From CAWJPW01 sp963844845 (lineage in GTDB: Bacteria > Acidobacteriota > Thermoanaerobaculia > Thermoanaerobaculales > Sulfomarinibacteraceae): a stretch of 64,000 nucleotides of DNA. Location: assembly GCA_963844845.1 (NCBI GenBank), contig CAWJPW010000008.1, positions 960,468 through 1,024,467 on the forward strand, given 5' to 3'. The translations under genes and the position numbers were made by a program. The notes beneath the pieces were generated by a model. That model saw only the letters and a list, made by a program, of their open reading frames with translations, made no database searches and was not told where the DNA came from. Shown here one piece after another: positions 1 to 9,877 of this stretch. Positions within the stretch are counted from its first letter, which is position 1. Each line of letters begins with the position of its first letter.

Positions 1-1194
1 CTCACCGGCGCCGGCAACCGACGCCTGCTCGACGAGCTGATTGCTCGTCGATGGGAGGAGCTCACCACGGCGTACGGACGGGTGGCGCTGGTCATCGTCG
101 ACCTGGACGCCTTCAAGGCGGTGAACGACCGCTTCGGCCACGCCGCCGGCGACCAGGTGCTCGTCACCACCGCTGAGCTCCTGCGCCAGCACTTTCGCCA
201 GGGGGATCTGCTGGCGCGGTTCGGCGGCGACGAGTTCGTGGTGGTGGCCCCGGGAGCCGGCAGCCGGGTCGCGGCCGAGCTCGCCACCCGGGCTCGCCGG
301 GCCCTCGACTCGCACCCCTTCACCTTCCCGTCCCGGGGCCGCGACCTGCGGGTGCCGCTCTCCTTCAGCCTGGGCGTGGCCAGCTACCCGGATGACGGCC
401 TGGCGGGCGACGAGGTCCTCGCCACCGCCGATCGCCGCCTCTACGACGAGAAGCGCCGACGCTCGGCCCCCGGACGCTGGCGACGCGGCGCCCTCGTTGG
501 GCTCGGGGTGCTGGTCACGGTGGCCGTTTTGATACTGCTGGTCCGGGCCGAGCTGGGTCGTCGGCTCGGCGGCGGTGCGGTGACGTCGGTGACGGTAGCC
601 ACGCCGGCGCCCGAGGCGCGGGAGGTCGGGCCCGGCGCCGACGCCAGTGAGCTCCAGGGCGAGGTGGAACGACTGCGCCGGGAGCTGGCCCGGCAGACAT
701 CGGCGGCGGCCGGCGCGCCGTCGCGGTCGGAGGTGGCAAGGCTCGAGGAGACGATTCGCTCGCTTTCGGCAGAGCTGGCCGCCGCACGCCGTACGGTCGT
801 CCCTTCTCCGAGCTCCGTCGCGGCCAGACCGACGCCGACGCAGCATGCGACCCCCGTCGCCGAGAGCGGCGGGGCGGACGCGGCGGCGCCGCCGATGCCG
901 ACGTCGACGCCACAGCCGCCGGTCGAGCGGCCGCCGACGATCCTTCGTTACCCCGAGCCCGAGTACCCGCCCATGGCTCGCAGGCTGGGCCGCGAAGCGG
1001 CGGTCACCGTGCACGTGAGGGTGGACGCCCAGGGGATCGTCCGGGGGGCCGAGGTGGTTGGCGGTCGCGCCGGCTTCGGGTTCGACGAGGCGGCGGTCGA
1101 GGCGCTGCGGCGAGCGCGCTTTGAGCCTGCCACCCGCGACGGAGTCCCGGTCCCTGGCGAAACCGTGCTGGTGGTGCGGTTCACGGAGCAGTGA
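1..1194 (+). CDS. GGDEF (diguanylate cyclase)-TonB C-terminal domain fusion, 5' end outside window
   Basis: The frame is open from base 1 and begins LTGAGNRRL, the opening helix of a GGDEF domain, so the true start lies to the left. The GGDEF domain fills about residues 1-155: the GGDEF signature is intact at bases 223-237, and an RxxD product-inhibition site (RQGD, 196-207) lies five residues before it, so an active, feedback-controlled c-di-GMP synthase is expected. One membrane helix follows (about residues 163-181), then a basic and Pro/Ala-rich coiled stretch. The last ~85 residues (from ILRYPEPEYPPMARR) match a TonB C-terminal domain, which in other proteins contacts outer-membrane receptors. 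Inferred topology is a cytoplasmic cyclase and a periplasmic TonB domain. Further sensor domains may lie upstream of the window. The domain calls are firm; the coupling of the two functions is inference. Confidence 0.85.
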   Translation, partial: LTGAGNRRLLDELIARRWEELTTAYGRVALVIVDLDAFKAVNDRFGHAAGDQVLVTTAELLRQHFRQGDLLARFGGDEFVVVAPGAGSRVAAELATRARRALDSHPFTFPSRGRDLRVPLSFSLGVASYPDDGLAGDEVLATADRRLYDEKRRRSAPGRWRRGALVGLGVLVTVAVLILLVRAELGRRLGGGAVTSVTVATPAPEAREVGPGADASELQGEVERLRRELARQTSAAAGAPSRSEVARLEETIRSLSAELAAARRTVVPSPSSVAARPTPTQHATPVAESGGADAAAPPMPTSTPQPPVERPPTILRYPEPEYPPMARRLGREAAVTVHVRVDAQGIVRGAEVVGGRAGFGFDEAAVEALRRARFEPATRDGVPVPGETVLVVRFTEQ

Positions 1195-1381
1195 GAGGTG
1201 CCGGCGGCGCGTTGGAGCTCACCGGGCTTCGATTCCCATGCGGTGGCCTCGCGACGATCCCGAGTCGCCGCCAGCGTGGTTGAGCGACTCGTCCGAACGC
1301 CACAGGCCGTGGGAACCCCGGGCAGGCTGTCTCCGTGATCGCGCTCCAGGCTCCTGACAGCGCGACCAGCCGCCACCCACT

Positions 1382-1426
1382 CTCGACACGGGCCACCCGA
1401 GGGCTGAGTGGCCCCGTGCTGTCGAG
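1382..1426. terminator. Hairpin between two convergent genes
   Basis: The arms begin CTCGACACGG and end CCGTGCTGTCGAG around a loop near 1397-1408, with small bulges. It lies between the stop of the GGDEF/TonB gene (1194) and the stop of the response regulator (1443, minus), where a bidirectional terminator is expected. There is no T-tract, so the terminator role is inferred from position and fold. Nothing else is visible in 1195-1442. Confidence 0.45.
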
Positions 1427-1442
1427 CTTGAGCTCCGGGCGG

Positions 1443-2807
<1,365 letters not shown>

Positions 2808-5800
2808 CGCTGCAGCCTCACCGTCGCTCGCGTGCCGCCGAGGAGCGATGTCGCCAGCCGTACCTCACCTCCGAGGTGCCGGATCATATCACGCGTGATT
2901 GCCAGGCCCAGGCCCGTTCCACCGCGCTCCGCGCGGGTCGTGAAGAACGGTTCGAAGACCTTCTCCCGCAGCTCGGTTGGCACCCCCGGGCCGTGGTCGT
3001 CGACGTGGACCTCGCCCCACTTGGCGCTGTCCTCCACGGTGACTCGTACCGGGCCGTCGGAGGACGCCTCGAGCGCATTGCGTACCAGGTTGGAGACTGC
3101 CAGCTCGACCACCCCCGGAGCGGCGGTCACCATCACAGGAGGGCCCTTCGCCGGCAGCTCCAGGCGCTCGAGAAAGCCGAGAGAGCGTGCGGCGTCGCTG
3201 GCGGCAGCGCAGGCCACCTCACGCAGGTCGAACGAGATGCGCTCGTGCCGTCCGCCGCGTACCGCCTCGTGCAGGTTGGCGACGATGCGCGCCACCCGAA
3301 AGCTCTGATCCACGAGCTTGGCAACCAGCTCGGCGCGGGGATCGGCCGGGTCGGTCATCTCGCCCAGCATCTGGGCGAACGAGGCGATCCCGGTGAGCGG
3401 AGTGTTGATCTCGTGCGCGAGGCCGGCGGCGAGGCGGCCAAGGCCCGCCAGGCGCTCCTGCTCGCGCAGGCGGTCCTGGAGCTGCCGCACCTCGGTGACG
3501 TCCTGGAGGACCACGACTCTGCCGTTGAAGCGCCCGCTGTCGAGCTCGAGGACCGAGACCGCCATGACCACCCGGCGCTGCGGCTCGGTGGAGGTCTCGG
3601 CCTCGGCGTTGACGGCGTGCAGGGGGAGGTGGGGACGCCAGCGCTCGGGTACCGTCACCAGCTCGGCCAGCGAGCGGCCCACCAGAGCCATGGCGGTGCC
3701 CCCGAAGAGATCCCCGGCGCGCACGTTGCTCGAGAGGATGCGGCCGCCGGCGTCGCACACCACGATGCCGGCGGCCGACGACTCGATGATGCGCTGCGTG
3801 TTGGCGTGCAGGATCCGGTATTCCTCGGCCTGGCGGCGGAGGTCGTCCAGGAGGCGGGCGCTCTCCAGGGCCAGCGCTGCCTGGGTGACCAGGGCGGTGA
3901 CCACCTCGCGGCCCTCACGGCCGAGGGGGAAGATGCCGCGCCGCAGGCCGAGGTAGAGCAGGCCCAGCACGGTGCCGCCACGCTCGAGGGGGATGCGCAG
4001 GGCGAAGCCCTCCGCCATCAGGACCTCCTCGCGACCGTGCGGGAAGAAGCCTTCTGCCAACTCGGCCGGCAGCGCCGCGGGGAGGTCCGAGGCGCTGGCG
4101 GCGACGCGCCGGAAGCTGCCGTCGCGCTGGCGCAGGTAGGTGACCACCCGCTCCAGCTCGAGCCCGTCGTGGAGGATGCCCTCAAGATGAACGAGGACGT
4201 CCTCGGGATCGGTGAGCCGGGCGAGCTCCCGGGTGGAGTCGGTGATCAGGGCGCGGGGGCTGGGGTGCCCGTGGTAGAGCCAGCGGTCGAGGAAACGCTC
4301 CACCTGACGCCGCACCGGCAGGAGGAGGAGCACGGCGGTGACGCCGGTGACGAAGGCGAGAAGGTTACGCACGCCGCCGAGTCCGGCCGCGTAGCTCACC
4401 AGGAGCCGGTTGGATGCGGCGAAGATCAACCCCCCTGCCACGACCACCAGAGTTGCCGAGAGCGAGTCGCGGGTGATGGGTTCGAGGTCCCAGAGGTGGT
4501 ATTCCAGGAGCGCCGCCAACATCCCCAGCGGAACCGCCACCATCGGCAGGACCGCCAGCCAGGCGAGCGGCTCGAAGCCGATGCCCAGGGAGCGCGGCAG
4601 CAGGACGAGGGCGCCGTAGGGCAGCAGCCCCACGAACATCCCCAGCGCCGCCCACTCGATCTGACGGCGCACGCGGGCGACTCGCGTGGCCTGCCGCCAG
4701 CGGTGGATCTGGAAGATTGCGGAGATGCCCAGGGCGGCGACGAAGAGGCCTCGCAGAGCGCCAGCCACCGCCTGCCAGTACAGCTCGCCGCCGGGGACCA
4801 CGGCGGTGGCCGCAGCCGCCGCCATGACGACCATCGTGAGAAGATCCCAGCCGCGTTGCCAGCGTTCCCGCTCGGGGAACATCGCGTAGAACCGCACCAG
4901 CAGGAAGGACACTGCGGCGCCCGCCATGCGGTGGATCACGCTCAGGGTGAGGCCGGAGGCGGCGGTGCGGTGCGGAATGGTGGCCAGGAGCAGGGCCGAG
5001 GCCGCGAGAAGCACGAAGGTCGGCACCTCGCTGCGCCGAGTGAGCAGGGCGCCGGCGAGGGCGCAGGCGAGGCCGAGGATGGCGACCAAGCAGCGCGCCA
5101 GGTAGACCAGGTCGAGGCGTGGAGGCGGTGGGTGGTAGACCACTTCGCGCCTGCTGCCCTGGAGGTCGACGACCTCCACAACGTGCTCGCCGTGGCTGGC
5201 CAGCCGGTAGACGGGGTCGGCGAGAGCGGCCAACGAGTGTCCGTCCACCGCCACCAGCAGATCACCGGCGCGGAGCCCGGCGTCGGCGGCGGTGGAGGCC
5301 GGGGGCACGAGCTCCACGCGCACGCCGCTCTCCACCCAGCTGACGCCGAAGTCGAGGGTGAAGAACGTGCGCACCGTGCGAACCACCGACCACCCCGCCA
5401 CGGCGAGGGCGGCAAGTGCGACGAGGACGAGGAGCGTGCGCCGCAACCCCACGCCCGGTGAAGAATGCAAGGCGGATGCCGGAGCCCGCGCAAAGCGCCA
5501 CCGCCCGGCGGCCCGTTCGCCGTTGGTAACGTCCGGAAATCCGTTGGTGGGTGGCATGGCGTCGTCCATCGCCAGCTTAGCGCAGGCCGGGCCGGTGCAG
5601 ACGCTCGAGCTCTGCCGGGGCCTCGGATCCTGGGCGCGGGGATGCGGACGCCGCCGAGCCTCCTCACCACGCGAGATGGCCTGCGCACCCTGGGGTCACC
5701 GTGCAACGGGCGCGAACCGGGCGACCCGCGACTCTCGACAGGTCAAGTCCTGGCCGCGGCGGCCGTCATCACGCTGGCGCGCCTCGTGTGGCCTCCCACG

Positions 5801-5846
5801 ATCACCGAGGAGGTGGCGGCATGCTCGGGGGTATGGCCGCCCCGGC

Positions 5847-5875
5847 TTGACGGTCGCACGCGCCGTCCCTAGGCT
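5847..5875 (+). promoter_or_regulatory. Sigma-70 promoter of the cobalamin riboswitch/btuB transcript
   Basis: TTGACG (5847-5852), 17 bases, then TAGGCT (5870-5875). The predicted transcription start near 5882 falls just before the riboswitch 5' arm. In the 5570-5846 stretch upstream of it I see no gene. Confidence 0.6.
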
Positions 5876-5884
5876 GAGTGGGAC

Positions 5885-6081
5885 CAGGACGGTCGGGCCG
5901 GCGCCGCATGCGGCGGCGGCGGCCCGAGGGAAGCCGGTGCGAGTCCGGCGCGGCCCCCGCCACTGTGACCGGGGACGGGTCGCTCACGGCGCAAGCCAGC
6001 CACTGGTCGGAGTACCGCAATGCGGGACCGGCCGGGAAGGCGAGCGGACCTGGATGATCCGGGAGCCAGGAGACCTGCCGT
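5885..6081 (+). promoter_or_regulatory. Cobalamin (B12) riboswitch
   Basis: This leader carries the hallmark blocks of the adenosylcobalamin riboswitch in order: GAGGGAAGCCGGTGCGAGTC (5927-5946), GCCCCCGCCACTGTGACCGG (5953-5972), the AGCCAGCCACTGG block (5995-6007), GGGAAGGCG near 6034, and the B12 box GAGCCAGGAGACCTGCC (6063-6079). It sits directly upstream of a BtuB-like receptor. The ribosome site GGGAGG (6094-6099) lies 14 bases past the B12 box, so control is likely by blocking translation when cobalamin binds (inference). Confidence 0.93.
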
Positions 6082-6105
6082 CCGTTGAGAAACGGGAGGT
6101 TTCGC

Positions 6106-7947
6106 ATGGCTGCTCGCCGTCTCACCCGGACCGTTCTCCTGCTCGTTCTCGTCTCGCCCGGCCTCGCCGTCCCCGCCGACCCCGGAGACGTGTTCCGCGA
6201 GGAGATCACCGTGACAGCCACTGGCGAGGCCACCGCGGTGACCGACGTCCCGGCGGACGTCACGGTGGTGGATCGCCACGAGATCGAGCGCAGCCAGCAG
6301 GCGACGATCGCCGAGCTGCTGCGGCGTGTGCCGGGCCTGCTGGTGCTGCAGTCCGGCGGGCCCGGCCGGGTGGCCAGCGTGTTCACTCGTGGAACGGAGT
6401 CGGACCAGACACTGGTCCTCTTCGACGGTGTGCGTCTCAACTCGCCGTACTTCGGCGGCTATGACTGGAGCCTCCTGCCCACCGCCGGCCTCGAACGGGT
6501 GGAGGTGGTGCGGGGGCCGGCGTCGGCGCTGTACGGCGCCGACGCGCTGGGTGGCGTCGTCAACCTGGTGCCGCGGCAGCGACGGCGGCCCGGCTTCGGA
6601 GTCGACGCTCTCGCCGAGGTGGGCGAGGGTTCGTGGCGGCGCCTCGAGACCACCCTCACCGCAGCGGGCAAGGGTTGGGACCTGCTTGCGTCGGGCTTCG
6701 ACCGAAGCGGGTCGGGCGCGCTTCCCAACAGTGACTTCGGCACCACCCAGGGGCTGGTGGACGCGGGCTTGGTGCTGGGCGCCGGTCTCCGCATAGGACT
6801 CCTCGCCCAGGATCTCGAAGCCGAGGTAGGCATCCCCTTCGACGGTGCCACCCTCACTCCCCGCCGGCGCCAGTGGGCCGATCAGACGATCGTCGCGGTG
6901 CCGGTTCACGCCCGGGTGAGCGAGGCCTGGACGATCGAGGGCTCGCTCGCCCGGGTGGACCGGAGCCTGCGCTTCGTCGATCCCGAAGACGCCTTTGGCT
7001 ACACGAGTGGATACACCGAGGCGCGGAGCCTCGAGGCGCGGCTGCTGTCACGCCACCGGGCGGGCCGCCACACCCTGAGCTGGGGTGGTGAGTGGCGCCG
7101 CGATCGGGTGGACGACCGCTCCAGCTACGGTGTGAGCCTGGCGGGGGCCCGTCAGAGCAGCAGTGGGCTGCTGGTCCAGGACGTGTGGCGGGTGGCGGAG
7201 CCCCTCCGGCTGGTGGCGGGTCTGCGCTGGGACCATGCCGACCGCTGGGGCGGCCAGCTCTCCCCCCGCCTCCACCTGGGGTGGGCGCCCGCACCAGGCT
7301 GGGAGATCCGCGCCGGCTGGGGCGAAGCCTTCCGGCAGCCGTCGTTGGGGGAGCTCTACTTCCCTCTCTCCGGCAACCCCGATCTCGAGCCCGAGCGCGG
7401 GCGCACCGCCGAGCTCGGAGTGGTGCGCGCGTTCACCGCGGACCGCGGCCACGTGGCCGTCACCGCCTTCAGCACGCGCCTGAGCCAGCTCATCGACTTC
7501 GACTACGTCAGCTATCGCTTCCGCAACATCCAAAAGGCCCGGATTCACGGGCTCGAGGCGGTGACCGAGCTGGTGCTCACGCCGCGCCTGGGGTTGACCT
7601 GGCAGCTCACCTGGCTGGACACCGCCGGCGGCGATGGGCAGCCGCTGCTGCGTCGCCCCCGCCTGGCGGGAGCGCTCGTCCTGGGAGGCTCCCCGCTCGC
7701 GCGCCTCGACGTGGACCTGGCTATGCGCTGGCTCGGCGCTCGCGACGACCTCGACCCGGTGAGCTTCGCCCGGGTCCGGGTGGGCGGCTCGGCCACCCTG
7801 GACGCGGCGCTGGCATGGCAGGTGGGACGGACCGTCGCTCTCACGACGCGCGTCAGCAACCTCCTGGACCGCCGCCTCGACGAGGTGCTGGGGTACCCGG
7901 CGCCTGGCCGCCGGCTGGCGGCGGGGATGCGCGTGGGCCTGCCGTGA
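6106..7947 (+). CDS. btuB: TonB-dependent cobalamin receptor, BtuB-like
   Basis: A 613-residue outer-membrane receptor. It starts at ATG 6106 with GGGAGG six bases upstream; the in-frame TTG at 6085 would lie right against the B12 box and is less likely. A signal peptide (TVLLLVLVSPGLAVPADP) is followed by a TonB-box-like strand (EEITVTATGE) and a plug domain with ERVEVVRGPASALYGADALG. The rest is a 22-strand barrel, including FRNIQKARIHGLE, close to the equivalent BtuB stretch. The preceding B12 riboswitch indicates that cobalamin or a related corrinoid is the substrate. The protein ends RVGLP rather than in the terminal aromatic usual for barrels. No BtuCDF genes are present here. Confidence 0.92.
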   Translation: MAARRLTRTVLLLVLVSPGLAVPADPGDVFREEITVTATGEATAVTDVPADVTVVDRHEIERSQQATIAELLRRVPGLLVLQSGGPGRVASVFTRGTESDQTLVLFDGVRLNSPYFGGYDWSLLPTAGLERVEVVRGPASALYGADALGGVVNLVPRQRRRPGFGVDALAEVGEGSWRRLETTLTAAGKGWDLLASGFDRSGSGALPNSDFGTTQGLVDAGLVLGAGLRIGLLAQDLEAEVGIPFDGATLTPRRRQWADQTIVAVPVHARVSEAWTIEGSLARVDRSLRFVDPEDAFGYTSGYTEARSLEARLLSRHRAGRHTLSWGGEWRRDRVDDRSSYGVSLAGARQSSSGLLVQDVWRVAEPLRLVAGLRWDHADRWGGQLSPRLHLGWAPAPGWEIRAGWGEAFRQPSLGELYFPLSGNPDLEPERGRTAELGVVRAFTADRGHVAVTAFSTRLSQLIDFDYVSYRFRNIQKARIHGLEAVTELVLTPRLGLTWQLTWLDTAGGDGQPLLRRPRLAGALVLGGSPLARLDVDLAMRWLGARDDLDPVSFARVRVGGSATLDAALAWQVGRTVALTTRVSNLLDRRLDEVLGYPAPGRRLAAGMRVGLP

Positions 7948-8031
7948 TCACGCGCTCTTGACGCAACCCGATCAATCCATGGAAGATTCGTGCATGTTGC
8001 AGAATGATTGCCAGATTGGGTCTGAGATCAC

Positions 8032-8060
8032 TTGACATGACGCATTGGATCGCCTATGTT
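8032..8060 (+). promoter_or_regulatory. Strong sigma-70 promoter of the Fur-family gene
   Basis: TTGACA (8032-8037), a 17-base spacer, then TATGTT (8055-8060), the closest match to consensus in the window. An AT-richer stretch from 7990 to 8085 surrounds it and could hold the regulator's own operator; GTGAAAATGAGACT (8072-8085) is only weakly Fur-box-like. AGGAG (8091-8095) serves the ATG at 8097. Confidence 0.7.
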
Positions 8061-8096
8061 TGTTTGAGACAGTGAAAATGAGACTGGATTAGGAGC

Positions 8097-8561
8097 ATGA
8101 CGAACCTTTCACAGCGAGCCCAGAAGCTTTTCATTCAATACCTGCGCGAGAACAACCTCAAGGTCACGCAGGAGAGGCTGGCGCTGCTCGAGGAGATCTT
8201 CGCCACCAACGAGCACCTCGATGCGGACGAGCTCCTCGCCCGGATGAAGGCCAAGCGCAAGAAGGTGTCCCGAGCCACGGTCTACCGCACCCTCGACCTG
8301 CTGGTGCAGTGCGGGCTGGTGCGCAAGAGCCGCCTCGGGCACGAGCACTACTTCTACGAGAAGGTGCAGCCGGGCAAGCGCCACGACCACATGGTGTGCA
8401 CCCACTGTGGGAAGATCCTCGAGTTCTGGGACCCGGCTCTGGACGAACGCCAGCGTCAGATCTGCCAGGAGTATGGCTTCCGTCCGTCGTTCTACTCCAT
8501 CCAGATCCAGGGCCTCTGCGACGATTGTCAGAAGCTCGAGCAAGAAGTCCGGTTCCTCTAG
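8097..8561 (+). CDS. fur: Fur-family metal-responsive repressor
   Basis: A 154-residue Fur/Zur/PerR-type regulator. The N-terminal winged helix (about 1-85) includes VSRATVYRTLDLLVQCGLV as the recognition region. The C-terminal dimerisation domain carries HDHMVCTHCGKI (a metal-binding HxH and the first CxxC) and LCDDCQKLE (the second CxxC), the paired cysteines of a structural zinc site. Length and motifs fit Fur itself, but Zur or PerR cannot be excluded from sequence. The ATG at 8097 has AGGAG one base away, which is tight. The stop codon TAG (8559-8561) is the first part of a dispersed repeat. A ferritin gene lies 7 kb away but the two are not linked in an operon. Confidence 0.92.
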   Translation: MTNLSQRAQKLFIQYLRENNLKVTQERLALLEEIFATNEHLDADELLARMKAKRKKVSRATVYRTLDLLVQCGLVRKSRLGHEHYFYEKVQPGKRHDHMVCTHCGKILEFWDPALDERQRQICQEYGFRPSFYSIQIQGLCDDCQKLEQEVRFL

Positions 8562-8722
8562 CCCGCACATCTCACCAGAATTCTGCTGCGACCGCGGTGG
8601 CACACGCCATCGCGGCGCTTCTCTGTTCGGCGGCATCCACGACGTAGCTCTGCTACGCCTGCGGTGCCGCCTCGATCGAATCGCCATGCTGACGAGCGCC
8701 GGCGCGGTCTCGCGATGAAGCC
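8558..8722 (+). repeat. Dispersed 3'-end repeat, copy 1
   Basis: It begins CTAGCCCGCACATCTCACCA, where TAG is the fur stop codon, and ends near GCGGTCTCGCGA (8704-8715). The copy at 15687 agrees in long blocks: the first ~37 bases differ at two positions, and GACGTAGCTCTGCTA is shared exactly. Internal symmetry includes AGAATTCT and GTAGCTCTGCTAC, and the outer arms GCGACCGC/GCGGTCTCGC could pair. The rest of the gap to 8848 holds a 16-base perfect palindrome, CGGATGGCGCCATCCG (8768-8783), and no gene. Confidence 0.75.
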
Positions 8723-8767
8723 CGCCGCATCGGCCGGGCTCGTGCTCCTGACGACAGGAACCGCCTC

Positions 8768-8783
8768 CGGATGGCGCCATCCG
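8768..8783. repeat. Perfect 16-bp palindrome
   Basis: CGGATGGCGCCATCCG is self-complementary over its full length with no loop. It lies between the fur 3' repeat and the mamK-like gene stop (8849, minus). It could be a protein-binding site or part of a hairpin; position gives no further clue. A second palindrome, GCCTGAGCTCAGGC (8841-8854), covers the mamK-like stop codon. Confidence 0.5.
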
Positions 8784-8848
8784 ACCAGAGCGGACGGGCG
8801 CCACTCCACCCACCCGCCCCCCAACCCAAAGAGATTGCCTGCCTGAGC

Positions 8849-9877
8849 TCAGGCGGGGAGCTTCTCCCAGTCGGACTTGGGGGCGTCCTCGGCCAGTGCC
8901 AACCCGCCAGCGGCGCCGGCGAAGATGGGGTCCTCCACCACCCGCACCGAGCCGCCTCCCAGGTCTCGGAGCGACTGCTCGAGACGTTCGCCGAAGCCGG
9001 CTATCCCCGAGCTGCCGCCAGCCAGGATGACGCTCTGCCGGATCCGCTCCTGGTACTCGGCTTCAGCGCTGGCGATGAGGTCGAGCATGGTCTCCACCAC
9101 CGGCGGGACGAGCGCCTCGCAGGCAAGGCGGATCTCCTCGGTGATGTCCACCTCGGTGGGCTTGCCCGCCACCGGGACCGTCACCTTCACCGGCTTCTTG
9201 GGGCTGCCCACGAAGCTGTGCGCCTCCTTCCAGGCGCACACGGTGTGGCGCGAGACCTTGATCTCGGGATGGCGGTCGTTGAGCAGCTGAACGAGCTGGT
9301 CGTCGACCCAGTCCCCGGCGTTGGGCAGCGTGCGTTGGTCCTCCTCGGTGGGGTATCGCCCCTTCATCAGGCAGAAGTCGGTGGTGCCGGCGCCGAGGTC
9401 GACCACCAGGGTGTGGAGGAGGGCCTCGAGCCCGTAGGCGACTGCGAAGGGCTCGGACACGATGATGAGGTTGTCGACGAAGCCTCGGACGGCGTCGCGA
9501 AGGTGCTGCTTGCTCACGCGCATGGCCTCGGCCGGGACACCGACCACCGCCCGCACCTTGACGCCCTCGGCTCGGGCTGCGGTGACGCCGGACGTCTCCA
9601 GGAGGTAGCTGAGAAGCTCGCGCACCGCCTCCTGGTCACGTGGCGAGCCCTCCTTGAGGAGCCCCCGCTCCAGCGGACGGTGGAGGTCCAGCATCGAGCG
9701 ATTCTCGATTGCCTCGTGGCCCACCAGACAATTCCGCTTGAGCACCTTGCGGGCCACCAGATCGGCAGGCCAGCCAACGAAGCTGTCCACCCAGTGGCGC
9801 TCGCCGTTGGACGTGGCGATGGCGCTGCGCGAGGTCCCCAGGTCGATTCCCACCAGCAGGTCGTTGGTCTTGCTCAT
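8849..9877 (-). CDS. MamK-like bacterial actin filament protein
   Basis: A 342-residue actin/HSP70-fold ATPase. It shows phosphate-1 LLVGIDLGTSRSAI, phosphate-2 VVDLGAGTTDF and adenosine motif ILAGGSSGIAGFG. The order and wording closely follow MamK, the magnetosome-positioning actin: SFVGWPADLVARKVL, RPLERGLLKE, RAVVGVPAEAMR, IIVSEPFAVAYGL, KEAHSFVGSP, ITEEIRLACEALVP, VVEDPIFAGAAGGLALAED. The start is ATG 9877, preceded by AAAGGA; a longer frame to 10021 overlaps the amidase and looks non-coding. ATG overlaps the amidase stop (ATGA), so the two are translationally coupled. No other mam gene is visible, so a role in cell shape or organisation of wall hydrolysis is more likely than magnetosome alignment (inference). 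MreB and ParM are poorer matches. Confidence 0.9.
   Translation of the reverse strand: MSKTNDLLVGIDLGTSRSAIATSNGERHWVDSFVGWPADLVARKVLKRNCLVGHEAIENRSMLDLHRPLERGLLKEGSPRDQEAVRELLSYLLETSGVTAARAEGVKVRAVVGVPAEAMRVSKQHLRDAVRGFVDNLIIVSEPFAVAYGLEALLHTLVVDLGAGTTDFCLMKGRYPTEEDQRTLPNAGDWVDDQLVQLLNDRHPEIKVSRHTVCAWKEAHSFVGSPKKPVKVTVPVAGKPTEVDITEEIRLACEALVPPVVETMLDLIASAEAEYQERIRQSVILAGGSSGIAGFGERLEQSLRDLGGGSVRVVEDPIFAGAAGGLALAEDAPKSDWEKLPA

Noticed and set aside
1215..1260. tRNA-like GGGCTTCGATTCCC segment
   Set aside because: It resembles a T-arm loop but no acceptor, D or anticodon arms can be laid out around it.
2876..5461. 861-residue plus-strand frame opposite the membrane histidine kinase
   Set aside because: His/Gln/Glu/Gly-rich translation without motifs, fully antisense to a gene with clear kinase domains; typical of high-GC antisense frames.
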